NCBI RefSeq assembly: GCF_034043675.1
Contig: NZ_JAXCLA010000003.1
Span: 759,246 to 823,245, forward strand
Reading direction: 5' to 3'
Length of the DNA stretch: 64,000 nucleotides
DNA from: KK5 sp034043675
GTDB lineage: Bacteria > Pseudomonadota > Gammaproteobacteria > Burkholderiales > Burkholderiaceae_C
Shown here: piece by piece, positions 1-8,711 of the stretch
How the letters are laid out: each line of letters starts with the position of its first letter
How positions within the stretch are numbered: the first letter of the stretch is position 1
Notes under the pieces: model-generated
What the model saw: only the letters and a program-made list of their open reading frames with translations
The model's database searches: none
What the model was told of the DNA's origin: nothing
Translations under genes and position numbers: made by a program

Positions 1-783
<783 letters not shown>

Positions 784-847
784 GTCTTTTGCGTGATGAC
801 CCGGGCGAGAGCCTGGGTCTCACCTCTCGTTCTTTGAAGGAAAAATC

Positions 848-1159
848 ATGCAAAAGCAAAAGATCCGCATCCGCCTGAAGGCTTTCGACTACAAGCTGAT
901 CGACCAATCGGCTCTGGAAATCGTCGAGACCGCCAAGCGCACTGGCGCGATCGTCAAGGGCCCGGTGCCCCTGCCGACGCGCATGCAACGTTTCGACATC
1001 TTGCGTTCGCCGCACGTCAACAAGTCGTCGCGCGACCAGTTCGAAATCCGTACGCACCAGCGCCTGATGGACATCGTCGATCCGACCGACAAGACGGTCG
1101 ACGCGCTGATGAAGCTCGACCTGCCCGCCGGCGTCGACGTGGAAATCAAGCTGCAGTGA
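848..1159 (+). CDS. rpsJ: 30S ribosomal protein S10
   Basis: This is the small-subunit protein S10 (NusE), which also takes part in transcription antitermination. The 103-residue length is the family standard, and the protein opens with QKIRIRLKAFDYKLIDQSA, a hallmark S10 sequence. A GAAGGAA Shine-Dalgarno lies just before the ATG. It sits 64 bases after tuf and is followed by a strong terminator-like hairpin and then a promoter before rplC. It therefore appears to be transcribed with tuf rather than leading the S10 operon as in E. coli. Confidence 0.98.
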   Translation: MQKQKIRIRLKAFDYKLIDQSALEIVETAKRTGAIVKGPVPLPTRMQRFDILRSPHVNKSSRDQFEIRTHQRLMDIVDPTDKTVDALMKLDLPAGVDVEIKLQ

Positions 1160-1211
1160 TCTGAGCAGTAGAGCAGTCAGCGATGACTGTTTGAAGTCAG
1201 GACAGCAAGAA

Positions 1212-1238
1212 GGGCGGTCTGCGAGGGCCGCCCTTTTT
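1212..1238 (+). terminator. Rho-independent terminator after rpsJ
   Basis: GGGCGGTC (1212-1219) pairs with GGCCGCCC (1226-1233), with one G-T wobble and a six-base loop, followed directly by TTTTT. The position 53 bases after the rpsJ stop fits termination of the tuf-rpsJ transcript. Confidence 0.8.
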
Positions 1239-1260
1239 GCTTGTGGATAGCTGCATGCCC

Positions 1261-1290
1261 TTGTGCATAACTTAGGGTTCGCGCTATACT
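1261..1290 (+). promoter_or_regulatory. Sigma-70-like promoter for the rplC operon
   Basis: TTGTGC (1261-1266) and TATACT (1285-1290) are separated by 18 bases, just downstream of the rpsJ terminator. Transcription would begin near 1297 and leave a leader of roughly 115 bases before rplC. That is long enough for autogenous control of the kind known for S10 leaders, but no L4-binding structure was verified here. Confidence 0.6.
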
Positions 1291-1413
1291 CGCCGTCTTT
1301 GCCGCCTGGGGTGTCTCCTTGGGTGGCGTTAGCGCGTCGCTCTTGAGCCTTTACCCGAGAGCGATGCAATCAGTCAGCCTGGCCAATCGATGTCAGGCAT
1401 TTGGAGAAAAACC

Positions 1414-2085
1414 ATGAGTCTAAGCAATCGTCTCGGATTGCTGGGCCGCAAGGTGGGCATGATGCGCATCTTCACGGACGATGGCGACGCCATCCCTGTG
1501 ACGGTGCTGGATGTGTCCAACAACCGCGTGACCCAGGTCAAGACCGAAGAGACCGACGGCTACAGCGCCATTCAAGTGGCGTTCGGTACGCGCAAAGCTT
1601 CGCGCGTCACCAAGCCTGAAGCTGGCCACCTCGCCAAGGCGGGTGTCGAAGCCGGTCGAATCCTCAAAGAATTCCGTGTCGACGCCACCGTCGCCGCCGA
1701 GTATCAAGCCGGCAGCACGCTGCCTGTGACGTTGTTTGCCGCCGGCCAGCTGGTCGATGTGCAGGGCACGTCCACCGGTAAGGGCTACGCTGGCACGATC
1801 AAGCGCCACAACTTCAGCTCGCAACGCGCCTCGCACGGTAACAGCCGTTCGCACAACGTTCCTGGCTCCATCTCGATGGCGCAGGATCCGGGCCGCGTGT
1901 TCCCGGGCAAGAAGATGACCGGCCACATGGGTGACGAGACCGTCAGCGTGCAGAACCTGGACATCGTCCGCGTGGACGAAGCCCGTCAGCTGCTGCTGGT
2001 TCGCGGCGCCGTTCCGGGCTCCAAGAACGGCCACGTCGTCGTTCGCCCGGCCGTCAAGGTCAAGGTCAAGAAGGGAGCCAACTGA
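1414..2085 (+). CDS. rplC: 50S ribosomal protein L3
   Basis: L3 is an early-assembling 23S rRNA-binding protein of the large subunit. The ATG at 1414 is preceded by GGAG eight bases away and gives MSLSNRLGLLGRKVGMMRIF, the normal L3 N-terminus. An in-frame upstream ATG at 1390 would add eight atypical residues. The conserved central loop (FPGKKMTGHMG) is present and the length of 223 residues is usual. It is the first gene after the 1261-1290 promoter, and its TGA overlaps the rplD ATG (TGATG), implying translational coupling. Confidence 0.97.
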   Translation: MSLSNRLGLLGRKVGMMRIFTDDGDAIPVTVLDVSNNRVTQVKTEETDGYSAIQVAFGTRKASRVTKPEAGHLAKAGVEAGRILKEFRVDATVAAEYQAGSTLPVTLFAAGQLVDVQGTSTGKGYAGTIKRHNFSSQRASHGNSRSHNVPGSISMAQDPGRVFPGKKMTGHMGDETVSVQNLDIVRVDEARQLLLVRGAVPGSKNGHVVVRPAVKVKVKKGAN

Positions 2086-2705
2086 TGCAGCTCGAGCTCC
2101 TGAACGAACAGGGTCAGGCCACGTCCAAGGTTGACGCTGCCGACACCGTCTTCGCTCGCGAATACAACGAAGCCCTGGTGCACCAAGTGGTCGTGGCTTA
2201 TCAAGCCAACGCCCGCCAGGGCACCCGCGCCCAGAAGGACCGCGAACAAGTTCACCACTCGACCAAGAAGCCGTTCCGCCAAAAGGGAACGGGTCGTGCT
2301 CGTGCAGGTATGACGTCCTCGCCGCTGTGGCGTGGCGGCGGTCGTATCTTCCCGAACATGCCGGACGAAAACTTCACGCACAAGCTGAACAAGAAGATGT
2401 ACCGCGCCGGTATGGCCGCCATCCTCTCGCAGCTGGCACGCGAAGGCCGTCTGTCGGTCGTGGAATCGATCTCGATCGAAGCCCCGAAGACCAAGCTGCT
2501 GGCCGCCAAGTTCAAGGCCATGGGCCTGGAATCGGTCATGGTCATCGCCGACAACGTCGACGACAACCTGGCACTGGCTTCGCGCAACCTGCACAACGTG
2601 CTGGTCTGCGAGCCCCGTTACGCCGATCCGCTGTCGCTGGTTCATTACAAGAAGGTTCTTGTGACGAAGGCGGCAATGGAGCAACTGCAGGAGATGTTCG
2701 CATGA
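2085..2705 (+). CDS. rplD: 50S ribosomal protein L4
   Basis: L4 binds 23S rRNA and, in enterobacteria, represses its own operon through the leader RNA. The 206 residues contain the conserved tentacle loop (KGTGRARAGMTSSPLWRGGG), which reaches toward the peptide exit tunnel. The start overlaps the rplC stop by one base and the end overlaps rplW by four bases (ATGA), so L3, L4 and L23 are probably translated in a coupled way. Whether L4 feedback works here is inference. Confidence 0.97.
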   Translation: MQLELLNEQGQATSKVDAADTVFAREYNEALVHQVVVAYQANARQGTRAQKDREQVHHSTKKPFRQKGTGRARAGMTSSPLWRGGGRIFPNMPDENFTHKLNKKMYRAGMAAILSQLAREGRLSVVESISIEAPKTKLLAAKFKAMGLESVMVIADNVDDNLALASRNLHNVLVCEPRYADPLSLVHYKKVLVTKAAMEQLQEMFA

Positions 2706-3016
2706 GCACCCTGAAATTCTCTGAAGGCCGTCTGGCCTCGGTGCTGCTGGCTCCGATCGTGTCCGAAAAGGCCACGGCCGTCGCCGAAAAGCACAACCAA
2801 GTGCTGTTCAAGGTCCTGCGCGACGCGACCAAGCCGGAAATCAAGGCCGCTGTTGAACTGATGTTCAAGGTGGAAGTTGAGTCCGTGTCCGTCGTCAACG
2901 TCAAGGGCAAGACCAAGCGCTTCGGTGGCCGTGCCGGTCGCCGCGACCACGTCAAGAAGGCGTACGTCGCTCTGAAGGCTGGCCAAGAGCTGAACTTCTC
3001 CGGGGAGGCTGCGTAA
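2702..3016 (+). CDS. rplW: 50S ribosomal protein L23
   Basis: L23 sits at the tunnel exit and is the docking site for trigger factor and SRP. The ATG at 2702 lies inside the rplD stop (ATGA). The 104-residue product has the family pattern LLAPIVSEKATAVAEKHN and NVKGKTKRFGGRAGRR. It abuts rplB with no spacer (TAA then ATG). Confidence 0.97.
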   Translation: MSTLKFSEGRLASVLLAPIVSEKATAVAEKHNQVLFKVLRDATKPEIKAAVELMFKVEVESVSVVNVKGKTKRFGGRAGRRDHVKKAYVALKAGQELNFSGEAA

Positions 3017-3841
3017 ATGGCCGTCGTCAAAGTCAAGCCTACTTCGCCCGGCCGTCGCGGCGTCGTCAAGGTTGTCCACAAGCACCTGCACAAGGGCGCT
3101 CCGGAAGCTTCGCTGCTGGAACCCCAGAAGCAGAACTCCGGCCGTAACAACAACGGTCACATCACGATTCGCCACAAGGGCGGTGGTCACAAGCACCACT
3201 ACCGTGTCGTCGACTTCAAGCGTGACAAGGACGGCATCCCCGCCAAGGTCGAGCGCATCGAGTACGACCCGAACCGTACGGCCCACATCGCTCTGGTGTG
3301 CTATGCCGACGGCGAGCGTCGCTACATCATCGCTCCGCGTGGCCTGGAAGTCGGTTCGACCATCCTGAGCGGCGCGGAAGCTCCGATCAAGGCTGGCAAC
3401 ACGCTGCCGATCCGCAACATTCCCGTCGGCTCGACGATCCACTGCGTGGAAATGCTGCCTGGCAAGGGTGCCCAGATCGCTCGCTCGGCCGGCGTCTCCG
3501 TCGTGCTGATGGCGCGTGAAGGCGTCTACGCCCAGCTGCGCCTGCGCTCGGGTGAAGTCCGTCGCATCCACATCGACTGCCGCGCCACGATCGGCGAGGT
3601 GTCCAACGAAGAGCATCAGCTGCGCCAGTACGGCAAGGCCGGCGCGATCCGTTGGAAGGGTATCCGCCCGACCGTCCGCGGTGTGGCAATGAACCCGGTG
3701 GATCACCCGCACGGTGGTGGTGAAGGTCGTACCGGTGAAGGCCAGGCGCCTGTGTCGCCGTGGAACACCCTCACGAAGGGCTACCGCACTCGTAACAACA
3801 AGCGCACGCAGACGTTCATCGTCTCGCGTCGCAAGAAGTAA
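3017..3841 (+). CDS. rplB: 50S ribosomal protein L2
   Basis: L2 is needed for subunit joining and peptidyl-transferase assembly. The 274-residue length is standard, and the C-terminal signature GVAMNPVDHPHGGGEGRT, including the conserved histidine, is intact. The N-terminal RNA-binding region (NNNGHITIRHKGGGHKHHYR) is also present. The ATG directly follows the rplW stop. Confidence 0.98.
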   Translation: MAVVKVKPTSPGRRGVVKVVHKHLHKGAPEASLLEPQKQNSGRNNNGHITIRHKGGGHKHHYRVVDFKRDKDGIPAKVERIEYDPNRTAHIALVCYADGERRYIIAPRGLEVGSTILSGAEAPIKAGNTLPIRNIPVGSTIHCVEMLPGKGAQIARSAGVSVVLMAREGVYAQLRLRSGEVRRIHIDCRATIGEVSNEEHQLRQYGKAGAIRWKGIRPTVRGVAMNPVDHPHGGGEGRTGEGQAPVSPWNTLTKGYRTRNNKRTQTFIVSRRKK

Positions 3842-3852
3842 AAGGGTAGGCC

Positions 3853-4131
3853 ATGACTCGTTCTCTGAAGAAGGGCCCCTTCGTCGACCATCACTTGCTG
3901 AGCAAGGTCGAGAAGGCTGTTGCCATCAAGGACAAGAAGCCCATCAAGACCTGGTCGCGTCGCTCGACGATCCTGCCCGAGTTCATCGGTCTGACGATCG
4001 CCGTGCACAACGGCAAGCAGCACGTGCCGGTCTATGTGTCGGACCAGATGGTCGGCCACAAGCTGGGTGAATTCGCACTGACCCGCACCTTCAAGGGCCA
4101 CCCGGCCGACAAGAAGGCCGGGAAGAAGTAA
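3853..4131 (+). CDS. rpsS: 30S ribosomal protein S19
   Basis: S19 binds the 3' major domain of 16S rRNA next to S13 in the head. The 92-residue protein starts MTRSLKKGPFVDHHLL and ends AGKK, both typical. The central WSRRSTILPEFIGLTIAVHNG block is the family signature. An AGGG-rich ribosome site precedes the ATG at 11 bases after rplB. Confidence 0.98.
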   Translation: MTRSLKKGPFVDHHLLSKVEKAVAIKDKKPIKTWSRRSTILPEFIGLTIAVHNGKQHVPVYVSDQMVGHKLGEFALTRTFKGHPADKKAGKK

Positions 4132-4142
4132 GGATGCCAACG

Positions 4143-4472
4143 ATGGAAACCAAAGCAATCGTTCGCGGCGTTCGCCTCTCGTGTGACAAGGGCCGCCTGG
4201 TGGCAGACCTGATCCGCGGCAAGAAGGTCGATCACGCGCTGAACATCCTGGAATTCACCCAGAAGAAGGCTGCCGTCATCATCAAGAAGGCGCTGGAAAG
4301 CGCCATCGCCAACGCCGAGCACAACGACGGCGCTGACATTGATGATCTGAAGGTCACGTCGATCTATGTGGAGCAAGGTGCCACGCTGAAGCGTTTCTCG
4401 GCACGTGCCAAGGGCCGCGGCAATCGCATCAGCAAGCCCACCTGCCACATCTTCGTGTCGGTCGGCAACTAA
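4143..4472 (+). CDS. rplV: 50S ribosomal protein L22
   Basis: L22 lines the exit tunnel and contacts all 23S domains. I chose the ATG at 4143 (METKAIVRGVRLS) because AAGGA lies seven bases upstream and it gives 109 residues, the usual length. The in-frame ATG at 4134 would add MPT and overlap the ribosome site. The tunnel-loop region (LKRFSARAKGRGNRISKPT) is conserved. Confidence 0.95.
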   Translation: METKAIVRGVRLSCDKGRLVADLIRGKKVDHALNILEFTQKKAAVIIKKALESAIANAEHNDGADIDDLKVTSIYVEQGATLKRFSARAKGRGNRISKPTCHIFVSVGN

Positions 4473-4488
4473 CAGCCAAGGAAGACTA

Positions 4489-5346
4489 ATGGGACAGAAA
4501 ATCCACCCAACCGGCTTCCGCCTGCCCGTCACCCGTAACTGGGCGTCGCGCTGGTACGCGTCGAACACCAACTTCGCCACGATGCTGGCCGAAGACTTGA
4601 AGGTTCGCGAATACCTGAAGGCAAAGCTGAAGAATGCCGCCGTCTCGCGCATCCTGATCGAGCGCCCCGCCAAGAACGCACGCATCACGATCTTCTCGGC
4701 TCGTCCGGGCGTCGTGATCGGCAAGAAGGGCGAAGACATCGAAGCACTGAAGGCCGAACTGACCAAGCGTCTGGGCGTGCCGGTGGCCGTGAACATCGAA
4801 GAAGTGCGCAAGCCTGAAATCGATGCTCAGCTGATCGCCGACTCGATCACCCAGCAGCTGGAAAAGCGCATCATGTTCCGCCGCGCCATGAAGCGCGCGA
4901 TGCAGAACGCGATGCGCCTGGGCGCCCAGGGTATCAAGATCATGTCGTCGGGTCGTCTGAACGGCATCGAAATCGCTCGTTGCGAGTGGTATCGCGAAGG
5001 TCGTGTTCCCCTTCACACGCTGAAGGCCGACATCGACTACGGCTTCTCCGAAGCGTCGACGACCTACGGTCAAATCGGCGTGAAGGTGTGGGTCTACCGC
5101 GGTGACCGCCTGGCCAATGGCGAGGCTCCGGTGATCAACACGCCGGCAGGTGCCGAAGATGACCGCCGTCCGCGTCGCAATGCGCGTCCTGGTGCTCCGG
5201 GTGGCCGTGGCCGTCCGGGCGGCGACCGTGGTCCGCGTGATGGCGCTCCGGCAGCTGATGCCGGCGCTCCGGCGAAGCGCGTCGTTCGCAAGCCCGCGGC
5301 TGCTGCTCCGGCGGCTCCCGCGGCTGGCGACGCCAAAGGAGAATAA
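4489..5346 (+). CDS. rpsC: 30S ribosomal protein S3 with long Arg/Gly/Pro/Ala tail
   Basis: S3 forms part of the mRNA entry tunnel. The first 210 or so residues are canonical: MGQKIHPTGFRL, a KH domain with VIGKKGEDIEALK, and the C-terminal domain with MSSGRLNGIEIARCEWYREG. The start has AAGGAAG upstream. The protein runs to 285 residues, compared with 233 in E. coli. The extra tail, from about residue 215, is low-complexity (repeated RP, GG, AP and PAA). Such tails occur in Burkholderiales S3, so this is probably lineage-typical rather than an error. Confidence 0.97.
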   Translation: MGQKIHPTGFRLPVTRNWASRWYASNTNFATMLAEDLKVREYLKAKLKNAAVSRILIERPAKNARITIFSARPGVVIGKKGEDIEALKAELTKRLGVPVAVNIEEVRKPEIDAQLIADSITQQLEKRIMFRRAMKRAMQNAMRLGAQGIKIMSSGRLNGIEIARCEWYREGRVPLHTLKADIDYGFSEASTTYGQIGVKVWVYRGDRLANGEAPVINTPAGAEDDRRPRRNARPGAPGGRGRPGGDRGPRDGAPAADAGAPAKRVVRKPAAAAPAAPAAGDAKGE

Positions 5347-5348
5347 GA

Positions 5349-5765
5349 ATGCTGCAACCTAATCGTCGGAAATACCGCAAGGAGCAGAAGGGTCGCAACA
5401 CCGGCGTCGCCACCCGTGGCGCCGCGGTGTCGTTTGGTGACTTCGGCCTGAAGGCCACCGAGCGCGGCCGCCTGACGGCTCGTCAGATCGAAGCTGCACG
5501 TCGTGCAATCTCGCGCCACATCAAGCGCGGTGGTCGCATCTTCATCCGCATCTTTCCGGACAAGCCGATCTCCCAGAAGCCCGCCGAAGTCCGTATGGGT
5601 AACGGTAAGGGCAACCCGGAGTACTACGTCGCTGAGATCCAGCCTGGCAAGGTGCTCTACGAAATCAACGGCGTGCCGGAAACCCTGGCTCGTGAAGCGT
5701 TCACGCTGGCTGCTGCAAAGCTGCCGCTGCGTTGCACCTTCGTGGCCCGCCAGGTCGGTACCTGA
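5349..5765 (+). CDS. rplP: 50S ribosomal protein L16
   Basis: L16 helps position the A-site tRNA. The 138-residue protein starts MLQPNRRKYRKEQKGRN and contains RMGNGKGNPEYYVAEIQPGK, the hallmark loop. The ATG follows the rpsC stop by two bases with AAGGAG upstream inside rpsC. Identification is clear. Confidence 0.98.
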   Translation: MLQPNRRKYRKEQKGRNTGVATRGAAVSFGDFGLKATERGRLTARQIEAARRAISRHIKRGGRIFIRIFPDKPISQKPAEVRMGNGKGNPEYYVAEIQPGKVLYEINGVPETLAREAFTLAAAKLPLRCTFVARQVGT

Positions 5766-5779
5766 AGAGGAAAGACACC

Positions 5780-5980
5780 ATGAAAGCATCTGAACTGCGT
5801 AGCAAGGATGTCGCTGCCCTGGAAAAGGAAGTGACCGACCTGCTGAAGGCCCATTTCGGCCTGCGCATGCAAAAGGCGACCCAGCAGTTGACCAACCACA
5901 CGGTGTTGGGCAACACGCGCCGCGACATCGCTCGTGCCAAGACCATCTTGAACGAGAAGAAGAAGGGAGCTGCGAAATGA
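5780..5980 (+). CDS. rpmC: 50S ribosomal protein L29
   Basis: L29 sits beside L23 at the tunnel exit. The ATG at 5780 is preceded by AGAGGAAAG and gives a 66-residue protein (MKASELRSKDVAALEKEV) of the usual size and two-helix composition. An upstream in-frame start would run into rplP. Its stop overlaps the rpsQ ATG by four bases (ATGA). Confidence 0.96.
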   Translation: MKASELRSKDVAALEKEVTDLLKAHFGLRMQKATQQLTNHTVLGNTRRDIARAKTILNEKKKGAAK

Positions 5981-6249
5981 CGGAAGCTCAAGCCACCAAG
6001 AACACGCGCACCCTGATCGGCCGCGTGGTCAGCGACAAGCGCGCCAAGACCGTCACGGTCCTGGTCGAGCGTCGCGCCAAGCACGAGCTCTACGGCAAGA
6101 TCGTGGCCCGTTCCAGCAAGTACCACGCCCATGACGAAAAGGGCGAGTACAAGATGGGCGACGTGGTCGAGATCTCCGAAGGCCGCCCGATCTCCAAGAC
6201 CAAGAGCTGGGTCGTGACCCGCCTGGTCGAGAAGGCGCAAGCGGTCTAA
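5977..6249 (+). CDS. rpsQ: 30S ribosomal protein S17
   Basis: S17 is a primary 16S rRNA binder with an OB fold. The 90 residues include TLIGRVVSDKRAKTVTVLVE and the closing GRPISKTKSWVVTRLVEKA, both diagnostic. It is coupled to rpmC by an ATGA overlap. In most bacteria rplN follows directly. Here a peroxiredoxin gene intervenes, preceded by a terminator-like hairpin. Confidence 0.97.
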   Translation: MTEAQATKNTRTLIGRVVSDKRAKTVTVLVERRAKHELYGKIVARSSKYHAHDEKGEYKMGDVVEISEGRPISKTKSWVVTRLVEKAQAV

Positions 6250-6296
6250 TCGACGACCCTGTCGTCATGTCGCGGGCTTTTGCCTGTGGCGTGCAG

Positions 6297-6340
6297 ACGG
6301 CCGGAACGCCTGGAATACTGGCGGCCGGCCGTTTTTCTTT
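6297..6340 (+). terminator. Possible terminator after rpsQ
   Basis: ACGGCCG (6297-6303) can pair with CGGCCGT (6326-6332) across a 22-base loop, followed by TTTTTCTTTT. The long loop makes it weaker than a classic terminator. It would end or attenuate the rplC-rpsQ transcript before the peroxiredoxin gene. Confidence 0.45.
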
Positions 6341-6365
6341 TCCCAATCGTCTGGAGAGTCGAATC

Positions 6366-6872
6366 ATGCTGAAAGTCGGAGACAAGCTGCCTGCGGGCAC
6401 GCTGATGGAATTCATCGAAGTGGAAGGCGAGGGCTGCTCGCTCGGACCGAATGCCTTCGACGTCGAAAAGGCCACGGCCGGCAAGAAGATCGCCATCTTC
6501 GCGCTGCCGGGTGCATTCACCCCGACCTGCTCGGCCCAGCACGTGCCGGGCTATGTCCAGCAGGCCGAGGCCCTGAAGGCTGCCGGCGTGGACGAGATCT
6601 GGTGCGTGTCGGTCAACGACGCCTTTGTGATGGGTGCCTGGGGCCGCGAGCAGAAGACCGCCGGCAAGGTGCGCATGATGGCCGACGGCAGCGCGGCGTT
6701 CACCCAGGCTGCTGGCCTGACGCTGGACCTGATCGCGCGCGGCATGGGCGTGCGCTCGCAGCGCTACTCGATGCTGGTCGACGACGGCGTCGTGAAGACG
6801 CTGAACATCGAGGCCCCTGGCAAGTTCGAGGTCAGCGACGCCGGCACGATGCTGAGCCAGGCCAAGGCCTGA
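6366..6872 (+). CDS. Peroxiredoxin-5-type thiol peroxidase
   Basis: This 168-residue protein reduces hydroperoxides using a peroxidatic cysteine, the one in the PGAFTPTCSAQHVPGY motif (about residue 58). It belongs to the AhpC/TSA superfamily, Prx5 group, judged by that motif and by FVMGAWGR downstream. The ATG at 6366 gives MLKVGDKLPAGTLMEF, with GGAGAG upstream. No signal peptide is seen, so it is cytoplasmic. It lies between rpsQ and rplN, an unusual place, with a possible terminator before it and a promoter-like site after it. Its reductant (thioredoxin or glutathione) cannot be told from the sequence. Confidence 0.92.
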   Translation: MLKVGDKLPAGTLMEFIEVEGEGCSLGPNAFDVEKATAGKKIAIFALPGAFTPTCSAQHVPGYVQQAEALKAAGVDEIWCVSVNDAFVMGAWGREQKTAGKVRMMADGSAAFTQAAGLTLDLIARGMGVRSQRYSMLVDDGVVKTLNIEAPGKFEVSDAGTMLSQAKA

Positions 6873-6894
6873 TTGAATTCGCTGCGATTCCCGC

Positions 6895-6924
6895 TTGACC
6901 CGCTTCAGGGTTTCAATGCATAAT
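6895..6924 (+). promoter_or_regulatory. Sigma-70-like promoter for the rplN (spc) operon
   Basis: TTGACC (6895-6900) and CATAAT (6919-6924), the latter preceded by TG, are 18 bases apart in the 235-base gap between the peroxiredoxin gene and rplN. This fits an independent start for the spc-type operon with a leader of about 175 bases. Confidence 0.7.
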
Positions 6925-7107
6925 CGCAGCTTCGCCGAGAAGTCGGGCGCAATTTCATGTTGCGTTACGACCCTCGGATCCGCCCTCAACCACTGAACGA
7001 GTGTTGCGCAATGCAGCAGGAGTTCAGCTACGGGCCCAAGACTGCTTGATGAAGCAGCCGCTGGAATCTTCCGGTGGCAGTGGATTCGGGACAAGTTGGG
7101 GACAGAC

Positions 7108-7476
7108 ATGATTCAAATGCAATCGCGACTGGACGTCGCGGATAACACTGGCGCCAAGTCCGTCATGTGCATCAAGGTGCTTGGTGGATCCAAGCGTCGC
7201 TATGCGCATATCGGCGACGTCATCAAGGTCAGCATCAAGGAAGCTGCGCCGCGCGCTCGCGTCAAGAAGGGCGAGGTCTACAGCGCTGTGGTCGTGCGTA
7301 CCGCCAAGGGCGTGCGCCGTCAGGACGGCTCCCTGGTCAAGTTCGACGGCAATGCCGCCGTTCTGCTGAACGCCAAGCTGGAGCCCATCGGCACCCGCAT
7401 CTTCGGCCCCGTGACGCGTGAACTGCGTACCGAGCGCTTCATGAAGATCGTGTCGCTGGCACCGGAAGTGCTCTGA
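7108..7476 (+). CDS. rplN: 50S ribosomal protein L14
   Basis: L14 forms an intersubunit bridge. The ATG at 7108 (MIQMQSRLDVADNTGAKSV) gives the standard 122 residues. Starting at 7096 would add four atypical residues. Conserved blocks AVVVRTAKGVRRQDGS and GTRIFGPVTRELR are present. It is the first gene after the 6895-6924 promoter and leads the spc-type cluster. Confidence 0.97.
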   Translation: MIQMQSRLDVADNTGAKSVMCIKVLGGSKRRYAHIGDVIKVSIKEAAPRARVKKGEVYSAVVVRTAKGVRRQDGSLVKFDGNAAVLLNAKLEPIGTRIFGPVTRELRTERFMKIVSLAPEVL

Positions 7477-7504
7477 GCACAGCAGCCAAGACAAAGGTAT
7501 TGCC

Positions 7505-7822
7505 ATGAACAAGATTCGTAAAGGCGACGAGGTCATCGTGCTGACCGGCCGCGACAAGGGCAAGCGCGGCATCGTGTCGCAGCGTGTCGATGACGCCCAC
7601 CTCGTGGTGGACGGCGTCAACGTCGTCAAGAAGCACGTCAAGCCGAACCCGATGAAGGGTACGACCGGCGGCGTGGTCGACAAGACGATGCCCATCCATC
7701 AATCCAACGTGGCGATCTTCAACGCCGCATCCGGTAAGGCCGACCGCGTGGGCATCAAGCTGCTCGCCGACGGCAAGAAGGTGCGCGTGTTCAAGTCGAC
7801 CGGCGAAGAGATCAAGGCTTAA
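7505..7822 (+). CDS. rplX: 50S ribosomal protein L24
   Basis: L24 is an assembly-initiator protein with a KOW motif (VIVLTGRDKGKRGIV near residues 8-22). The length of 105 residues is typical. It sits 28 bases after rplN and 10 before rplE, in the normal spc order. Confidence 0.97.
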   Translation: MNKIRKGDEVIVLTGRDKGKRGIVSQRVDDAHLVVDGVNVVKKHVKPNPMKGTTGGVVDKTMPIHQSNVAIFNAASGKADRVGIKLLADGKKVRVFKSTGEEIKA

Positions 7823-7832
7823 GAGGTTCGAC

Positions 7833-8372
7833 ATGGCTCGTCTGCAAGAGTTTTATCGCGAGAAGGTCGTCCCCAGTCTGACTGAAAAGTTCGGCTACAA
7901 GTCGACCATGGAAGTGCCGCGCATCACCAAGATCACGCTGAACATGGGCGTGAGCGAGGCCGTGGCCGACAAGAAGGTCATGGACCACGCCGTTGGCGAC
8001 CTGACCAAGATCGCCGGCCAGAAGCCCGTGGTCACCAAGTCGAAGAAGGCCATCGCAGGTTTCAAGATCCGCGAGAACGTGCCCATCGGCTGCATGGTCA
8101 CGCTGCGTGGCGTCCAGATGTATGAATTCCTGGACCGCTTCGTCACGATCGCCCTGCCGCGCGTGCGCGACTTCCGTGGTATCTCCGGCCGTTCGTTCGA
8201 TGGCCGTGGCAACTACAACATCGGCATCAAGGAACAGATCATCTTCCCCGAAATCGATTACGACAAGGTGGATGCTCTGCGTGGTCTGAACATCAGCATC
8301 ACGACGACTGCCAAGAACGACGAAGAAGCGAAGGCGCTGCTGGCCTCCTTCAAGTTCCCGTTCAAGAACTGA
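7833..8372 (+). CDS. rplE: 50S ribosomal protein L5
   Basis: L5 binds 5S rRNA and contacts the P-site tRNA elbow. The 179 residues show the family signatures PRITKITLNMGVSEA and GQKPVVTKSKKAIAGFKIR, and the end YDKVDALRGLNISITTTAK. GAGGT precedes the ATG. Confidence 0.98.
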   Translation: MARLQEFYREKVVPSLTEKFGYKSTMEVPRITKITLNMGVSEAVADKKVMDHAVGDLTKIAGQKPVVTKSKKAIAGFKIRENVPIGCMVTLRGVQMYEFLDRFVTIALPRVRDFRGISGRSFDGRGNYNIGIKEQIIFPEIDYDKVDALRGLNISITTTAKNDEEAKALLASFKFPFKN

Positions 8373-8380
8373 GGTGACTC

Positions 8381-8686
8381 GTGGCTAAACTTTCCCTGAT
8401 TCAGCGCGAACAGAAGCGTGAGCAACTCGTTGCCAAGTTCGCCAAGAAGTACGCGGAACTGAAGGCGATCATCGACGACGCCAAGAAGTCCGACGAAGAG
8501 CGTTACCTCGCTCGCCTGGAGCTGCAGAAGCTCCCCCGCAACGCATACCCGACTCGCCTGCGCAACCGCTGCGAGCTGACTGGCCGTCCCCGCGGTACCT
8601 TCCGCAAGTTCGGCCTGGGCCGTAACAAGATTCGCGAGCTGGCCTTCAAGGGCGACATCCCCGGTGTCGTCAAGGCCAGCTGGTAA
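8381..8686 (+). CDS. rpsN: 30S ribosomal protein S14 (zinc-independent form)
   Basis: S14 binds in the 30S head. The start is GTG at 8381, with GAGGTGA eight bases upstream. The next in-frame ATG would remove conserved sequence. The product is 101 residues, the long zinc-free type, and lacks the CxxC pairs of the short type. RNRCELTGRPRGTFRKFGL is the family motif. Confidence 0.97.
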   Translation: MAKLSLIQREQKREQLVAKFAKKYAELKAIIDDAKKSDEERYLARLELQKLPRNAYPTRLRNRCELTGRPRGTFRKFGLGRNKIRELAFKGDIPGVVKASW

Positions 8687-8711
8687 TCGGCTCGATTAGG
8701 AGAAATCGCAA

